Shown here: positions 1 through 5,100 of the stretch, piece by piece
How positions within the stretch are numbered: position 1 is the first letter of the stretch
Layout of the letters: every line of letters starts with the position of its first letter
Assembly (NCBI GenBank): GCA_947460565.1
Contig: CANHJJ010000113.1
Coordinates: forward strand, 1 to 6,355
Reading direction: 5' to 3'
Source: Bacteroidota bacterium
GTDB taxonomy: Bacteria > Bacteroidota > Bacteroidia > UKL13-3
Length of the DNA: 6,355 bases
Notes under the pieces: model-generated
Databases searched by the model: none
Told to the model about the DNA's origin: nothing
Seen by the model: only the letters and a program-made list of their open reading frames with translations
Made by a program: the position numbers and the translations under genes

Positions 1-1
1 G

Positions 2-157
2 AGCAGAAATTGGACCTTCACAGGGGGCACACCATCAAGTTCAACTTTATCAAACCCAACTGTCACCTTCCCTTCAGGAGTTTATAATGTTTCCTTAACT
101 GTATCAGATGGCACCAGCAACAGTACCGCCAGTAAAAGCAATTACATCAATACAAGT
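2..157 (+). other. PKD domain, C-terminal part
   Basis: Residues 1-52 of the partial protein read 'WTFTGGTPSSSTLSNPTVTF' and then 'GVYNVSLTVSDG'. This is the characteristic end of a PKD beta-sandwich: 'W.F.GGTP..S...NP.V.F...G.YNV.LTV.DG'. The N-terminal strands lie before the window. PKD domains are extracellular spacer or binding domains. The match to the common Bacteroidota form is strong. Confidence 0.85.
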
Positions 158-2047
158 GGTGGGAATCTACCTATTTCAGAAGGGTTTGAAGGAACCACTG
201 ATCCACCCATTGGATGGAAAAATGTAGACAATGGAACCATAGGAAATACTTGGGTTAAGACATCAACTGCTGGAGGTTTTGCAACTTCCACCAACTCGAT
301 GATGTTTGATAATTATAGTTGGAATATTGTAGGTCAAAAAGATGAGATTCAAACTAGCAGGTTCGACTTATCTAACTATAATTCAGCGAGGGTATCTTTT
401 GATGTAGCTTACCAAGCATATACAGGCTATTCTGACACCTTAGCCGTTTTGCTTTCTACAGATTGTGGTGCCACTTTCACAAGGATATATGCCAAAGGTG
501 GGACTAGCTTATCATCCGCTGGAAGTGGTTCAGCTAGCTTTATTCCAAATGCTACACAATGGAGAAAGGATACAATTAATTTAACGCCATATATAGGCCA
601 ATCAAGCGTGATTATTGCTTTTCAAAACATCAATGGCTATGGCAATAAATTATATCTTGATAACATAAATGTTACAGCAACTGTAGCAGCCAATGCAGGC
701 ATCGACAAGAGTATTTGTGCTGGAGCATCAACAAGTATTGGTAGTGCATCTGTTAATGGCTTGTCATACACATGGAGTCCAATAACAGGTTTAAGTGCAT
801 CCAACATTAGCAACCCTAATGCCACTCCAAGTTCTACCACCAACTATATTGTTACGACTACCCATAACCTTTCTGGAATTCAAAATAGGGATACCGTATT
901 AGTGACTGTGAACCCCATACTAAATGCTCCTACAAACCTAACAAGTGCTTCAGCAAGTGTCAACTCTTTTACCTCAAATTGGTCAAGTGTAGTTGGAGCA
1001 ACATCCTATACAATTGATGTATCTATAGACTCAAATTTTAGTAGCTTTGTTTCTGGCTATAATGCTTTGAGCGTGGGAACTAACTCCAAAGTTGTAACAG
1101 GATTGGCAGCTGGAACAGTTTATTATTTTAGGGTAAAATCTATTGGCAGCTGCAATTCAGGAAATTCAACTAAATCAAGCATAATTACAATTAGCAATCC
1201 ACCAACTGCATTGTTTGCAAATACAATAAGTACTAGCAGTTTCAAGGCAAATTGGACATCTGCTATAGGTGCAGCATCATACACCATAGATGTATCATCA
1301 AATCGAAGCTTTACAAGTTTTATGACTGGATACAATGCCTTGTCAGTTATAGGTAATAACAGCATTGTTACAGGTTTAAATCCTAATACTAAATACTATT
1401 ACCGACTGAAATCCATCAATAACAGTGGCGCCTCAGTAAATTCAACTATTGACTCAGTAATAACTTCGAATGTTGTTAACCTAAATATTACTGCATTCAT
1501 TCAGGGTTTATATACTGGAACCAATCTAATGACAAGCGCACCAAGAAATGCGGATGCAACTTCACCTTTAAGTATTGCGGATACTGTTACTATCGAATTA
1601 CATGCAGCCACAACTCCATATACCACGCAGTATTCAATTAAATCAATTTTGAGTATCAATGGCCTATCAAATATTATTTTGCCGGGAGCAAGTATTGGCA
1701 ACTCTTATTATATTGCAGTAATACATAGAAATGCCATCGAAACATGGAGTGCAAACCCTGTATTCATTTCAGCCATAACCAACTATAGTTTTAGTAGTGG
1801 AATAGGACAAGCTTATAGCAGTAACCTAGTTGATATGGGCAATGGTATTTACGGTATTTACAGTGGAGACTTAAACCAAGATGGTTCCATAGATTTCAAT
1901 GACTATCCAACTTTAGATATTTCTAGTTCAAATGGAGATTTAGGATATTTAGCAACCGATTTAAATGGAGATGCATCCACAGACTTTAATGACTATCCTT
2001 TGATTGACATAAACAGTAGCTTGGGGATAATTAAACTAACTCCTTAA
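2..2047 (+). CDS. Large secreted multidomain protein, 3' part (PKD / anchor-J / Ig-like / 2x FN3 / dockerin-like C-terminus)
   Basis: The frame is open from base 2 to the TAA at 2045-2047, giving 681 residues with no start; the first in-frame ATG (299) lies inside a domain, so the true start is upstream of the window. Domains in order, numbered from base 2: PKD end (about 1-52), choice-of-anchor J / MAM-like jelly roll (58-226), Ig-like domain (228-305), FN3 (306-398), FN3 (399-489), and a C-terminal domain (490-681) with 'YYIAVIHRNAIETWSA' and two calcium-type loops at 623-634 and 653-664. All of these are non-catalytic adhesive or spacer modules of exported Bacteroidota proteins, so the visible part probably works outside the cell in binding, anchoring or spacing. 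No catalytic motif is seen. In such proteins a peptidase or other enzyme may sit N-terminal to PKD plus anchor-J, but that part is missing here. No typical type IX secretion sorting tail is evident after the calcium loops. The domain reading is by eye; the coding call is very secure. Confidence 0.95.
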   Translation, partial: SRNWTFTGGTPSSSTLSNPTVTFPSGVYNVSLTVSDGTSNSTASKSNYINTSGGNLPISEGFEGTTDPPIGWKNVDNGTIGNTWVKTSTAGGFATSTNSMMFDNYSWNIVGQKDEIQTSRFDLSNYNSARVSFDVAYQAYTGYSDTLAVLLSTDCGATFTRIYAKGGTSLSSAGSGSASFIPNATQWRKDTINLTPYIGQSSVIIAFQNINGYGNKLYLDNINVTATVAANAGIDKSICAGASTSIGSASVNGLSYTWSPITGLSASNISNPNATPSSTTNYIVTTTHNLSGIQNRDTVLVTVNPILNAPTNLTSASASVNSFTSNWSSVVGATSYTIDVSIDSNFSSFVSGYNALSVGTNSKVVTGLAAGTVYYFRVKSIGSCNSGNSTKSSIITISNPPTALFANTISTSSFKANWTSAIGAASYTIDVSSNRSFTSFMTGYNALSVIGNNSIVTGLNPNTKYYYRLKSINNSGASVNSTIDSVITSNVVNLNITAFIQGLYTGTNLMTSAPRNADATSPLSIADTVTIELHAATTPYTTQYSIKSILSINGLSNIILPGASIGNSYYIAVIHRNAIETWSANPVFISAITNYSFSSGIGQAYSSNLVDMGNGIYGIYSGDLNQDGSIDFNDYPTLDISSSNGDLGYLATDLNGDASTDFNDYPLIDINSSLGIIKLTP
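173..680 (+). other. Choice-of-anchor J / MAM-like jelly-roll domain
   Basis: Residues 58-226 begin 'ISEGFEG' followed by 'PPIGWKNVDNG', continue through 'TW' and a 'DEIQTSRFDLS' strand, then 'VSFDVAYQAY', 'DTLAVLLSTDCGATF', 'ATQWRKDTINL' and end 'GYGNKLYLDNINV'. The pattern of E-F-E-G start, 'D.L.V..STDCG' middle and 'GN.LY.DNI.V' end is that of the jelly-roll modules often found behind the catalytic domain of secreted Bacteroidota peptidases and adhesins. It probably aids ligand or surface binding. No catalytic residues are expected in this fold. Confidence 0.8.
683..916 (+). other. Bacteroidota-type Ig-like domain
   Basis: Residues 228-305 start 'AANAGIDKSICAGASTSIG', continue 'YTWSPITGLSASNISNP', then 'ATPSSTTNYIVTTT' and end 'DTVLVTVNP'. 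This matches the widespread module 'AG.D..IC.G....G......Y.WSP.TGLS....NP.A.P..TT.Y.VTVT...C...D.V.VTV'. It is a structural spacer in large surface proteins. Only the first cysteine (in 'SIC') is present; the second one usual near 'GC...D' is replaced by 'GIQNRD', so an intradomain disulfide is unlikely. Confidence 0.75.
917..1468 (+). repeat. Tandem pair of fibronectin type III domains
   Basis: Two FN3 domains (residues 306-398 and 399-489) lie back to back with a 91-residue (273-base) period. Both contain a 'SF..NW....GA.SYTIDVS' strand pair, 'F.SF..GYNALSV' and 'VTGL...T.YY.R.KSI'. By eye about 40 of 72 aligned positions are identical. The shared peptides use different third codon bases, for example in the codons for 'GYNALSV', so this is an old duplication kept by protein-level selection and not a recent DNA repeat. 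The usual role is as an extracellular spacer. Confidence 0.85.
1469..2044 (+). other. Conserved C-terminal domain of a Bacteroidota surface protein
   Basis: Residues 490-681 carry a strand-rich stretch ('LNITAFIQGLYTG', 'DTVTIELHAAT', 'SYYIAVIHRNAIETWSA', 'YSFSSGIGQAYSSN') followed by two calcium-type loops. This arrangement resembles a C-terminal domain that recurs at the end of very large exported proteins in Sphingobacteria and Chitinophaga-like bacteria, where 'YYI.V.HRN.IETWSA' and 'Y.IYSGD.NQDG' are hallmarks. Its function is not firmly known; a terminal anchoring or export role is inferred. The protein stops 17 residues after the second loop with 'LGIIKLTP'. Confidence 0.7.
1868..1993 (+). 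other. Dockerin / EF-hand-like calcium-loop doublet
   Basis: Two 12-residue loops of the D-x-N-x-D-...-D12 type: 'DLNQDGSIDFND' (codons 1868-1903) and 'DLNGDASTDFND' (1958-1993), each followed by 'YP..DI.SS'. Acidic or amide ligands at loop positions 1, 3, 5, 9 and 12 are kept in both, which supports calcium binding as in dockerin type I and related motifs. The second loop has Ala where position 6 is normally Gly. The 90-base offset and shared flanks show an internal duplication. Binding to a cohesin-like partner cannot be assumed. Confidence 0.75.
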
Positions 2048-2126
2048 TGTAATTTAAGTGTTAAGTAATTAATATACTATTTTTAATTTCAAATAAATTT
2101 TTTTTATTGCCTAAAATTAATATCAA
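2048..2126 (+). promoter_or_regulatory. 79-base intergenic spacer; weak promoter-like match only
   Basis: This A/T-rich spacer separates the two co-directional genes. There is no Shine-Dalgarno; the bases before the ATG at 2127 are A/T-rich, as is normal in Bacteroidota. An in-frame TAA at 2118-2120 fixes 2127 as the first possible start. TTTA at 2053-2056 and TATTTTTA at 2078-2085 roughly fit the Bacteroidota TTTG / TAnnTTTG promoter with a 21-base gap, but each misses a base and such matches are easy in A/T-rich DNA. No G/C-rich terminator hairpin is present, so whether the second gene has its own promoter is open. Confidence 0.3.
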
Positions 2127-2192
2127 ATGAACTTAAAATTAGCACTAACTGCATTATGCTTATTATCAGCATTTATTTTCAAGTCAAATGCC
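2127..2192 (+). other. Sec-type signal peptide of the beta-helix protein
   Basis: The chain starts 'MNLK' with Lys4 as the charged n-region, has a hydrophobic core at about residues 5-18 (Leu/Ala/Ile/Phe-rich), and ends 'KSNA' before 'TNISGTI', giving a likely signal peptidase I cut after Ala22. Cys11 sits in the core, but the residue before it is Leu, so a lipobox is not supported. This implies export to the periplasm and probably beyond the outer membrane. Confidence 0.85.
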
Positions 2193-5100
2193 ACTAATAT
2201 TAGCGGCACAATTACTAACGACACAACTTTAATACCTGCCAATAGTCCCTACATTATAACTTCAGATTTGATTGTTGATGACGGAGTAACTTTAACAATT
2301 CAAAGCGGTGTTACAATTAAATTTGATGATGGTTTTGGGATGTATATTTTGGGCGCATTAAATGCCTCTAATACTATTTTCACTTCAAACAATATCACAC
2401 CAAGTGCTGGCAAATGGACCACAATTCATATTGGATCAACAACAAATAAAGGAATTGTTTCCCTCAGCTCATGTCAATTATCTTATGGTCAATCTATAGA
2501 GATAGAAAGAGGGGTATTGACAGCCAATTCAACAAATCTTAGCAACTTTAAAAACTACGGTTTGAATATTGTTGGCTTCATGCCTGATAGTGGCATTGCA
2601 AACATTACTGGAAGTACTTTTAATAATTGTGGTGATGCAGGTATATTGCTTTATAACGCAAATGTCAGCCTCACGGCTTCCACTATTAGCAATTGCAAAA
2701 CCCCTATTAAATATGATGGTCCTTCCTCACTGAAAATTTTCGGCCCTTCAAATTCTTTTAGTGGCAACACAAATATGTATGTATTGATTGATCATAATAA
2801 TTTAAATAGTGAAATGATATTACCAAGCATCAACTTGCCCTATTATTTTCCTGATGGTTATTCAATTGATATGGGTGGTAGACTTAAACTAAGTGATGGT
2901 AATGTATTGAAGTTTCCCAACAATAAAGGAATAAATGTCTACCAAGGAAAATTAATTGCTATTGCGAGTCCAGGAAATCAAATATATTTCACTTCCTTTA
3001 AAGATGATAATTTAGGAGGGGATGCCAATGGAGATGCTAGCGCAACAGCTCCAGCATTAAACGATTGGACTGGAATCGATTTCCCCGATGCTAGCATAGA
3101 TTCGGCATGCATACTAAGAAGGGTTACCATACAATATGCTGATAGAGGTGTTGAAATTGATTACGCCTCACCAACCATAGATAATTGCATTTTCAATTAT
3201 AACTATCATGCAATATATATAACCAATGCTTCTAGTCCAATTATTAGCTCTAATACATTTGGATCAAGTGGATTAACACCTATTGCCATAACCTTTGATG
3301 CCAATCCTGTAATGAATAACTTGAATATTTTTTCGTTTCAAGATAATTTATATGATGGCATTGGATTGATTGGAGGTAGCATAAATTCAAACGCTATTTT
3401 AAAAATCAGACAAGTAACCACCTCACCAAACGTAACTTATGTTATGCTTGGTGATATAACAATACCAAACGGACTTTCATTAACTATTAACAAAGGAATA
3501 GTTATTAAATCGCCTGCCAATCCAAACTATCAAAGCAATTTCAAAATATTAGTAGAGGGTTCATTATTTGCTAATGGTACAATAGATAGCAATATCGTAA
3601 TGACATCTGTAAGAGATGATAATGCGGGAAGACCAGGTGATACGAATAAAGATGGTACTTTTACATCACCTGCCGTTGGCGATTTTGGGGGAATTGTATT
3701 TGCACAAGGCAGCAGTAATGCTTCCATCTTAAATTATTGTGACATTCGCTTTGCAAGCAATAATCAAACGTATTATTCAAATCAATATCAAAGTAATGCT
3801 TCCATTAGTGTAATTAATGCCAACCCTACTATTAGCAATTGCAAGATAAATAATTGCAAAATTGGTATTAGCTGCTACCAAGCATCTAATCCAACCATAA
3901 GCAATATCCAAGTGATTAATAGTTCTTCCGTTCCCATGGCTATATCAGTTTCTGCGAATCCTGTCTTCAGCAGCATTACTTTTACAAATGCCGCCTTAGT
4001 AGGCTTGGGTATTATTGGTGAAAATGTGAGTGTAAATGGTTTGATTAAAAAAAGAACCATTTCAACCTATACCAATATTACTTATGTATTATTAGATAAT
4101 TTAACCATTGCGACTGGTGCTAACGTAGAGGTAGAAAATGGAGTTGTCATAAAAATATTAAATTCGGTTGGCATCTCAGTAGATGGGGGTTTCAAGATAA
4201 ATGGCACACCACAAAATAGAATTATTCTTACCTCTGTTAAAGATGACAATGTGGGCAACCCATTTGATACCAACATTGATGGAAATTCAACACAAGCTAG
4301 CACAGGTGATTGGAATACCATTAGCTTTAACCCAACAAGCAACGATGCCTATTCAGCCATTAGATGCGCAGATATAAAATTTTCTGGTTTATTATATTAT
4401 GGTGGTTGGACGAATGCGGTAAACTACCACAGTGCTGCAGCTCCTATGGACGATGTGAAGATTACAAACAGCTCTTTTTTTGGTTTGTATTTTGATGGTG
4501 ACTCAAACCCCATCATTGACAGTGTACAAATACAAAATTGCAGTGCTGACCCAATCGGGATGTCTTTATTATCAGATCCCACATTTACGAATATTTCTTT
4601 TGATGCCAATGGCAGCAGAGGCATACAAATAGTTGATTGGAATTTATCGTCCAATGCCCTGCTAAAAAAACGAAGCCTTGCAGGCATCAGCAATATTTCC
4701 TATTTCATTAACCATTTAACCATTGATGCCAATGCCACATTAACTTTGCAATCAGGTGTTGTAATTAAATCGTTTCCATATTCCTTTCCTTGGTGCATCC
4801 CAGCAATTACAGTAAATGGTGGTTTAATAGCGCAAGGAAAGCAAAGCGAAAAAATAGTTTTTACATCCTATAAAGATGATTCGTATGGTGGTGATTATAA
4901 CAACGATGGTACATCAAGCGCACCTGATAAAAATAATTGGACCAATTTAGTTTTCAATTCATCCTCTTTAAATAGCAGTTTTAAGAATTGCATTTTACGT
5001 TATGGTGGTAGTAGTTGTTATTATACTACTTTAGATGGCTTTATTCGTTTAAATAGTACCAATACTTTTAACATGGATAGTTGTGTAATTGAACAATCCA

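Noticed and set aside
2085..2105. Possible terminator: AATTT / AAATT stem followed by a T-run
   Set aside because: The stem is only five A-T pairs with a five-base loop, and the surrounding spacer is nearly all A/T, so it is expected by chance and would not be stable.
2142..2159. Possible lipoprotein lipobox around Cys11 of the beta-helix protein
   Set aside because: The residue before Cys is Leu, not Gly/Ala/Ser, and the Cys lies within the hydrophobic core; a better signal peptidase I site follows at Ala22.
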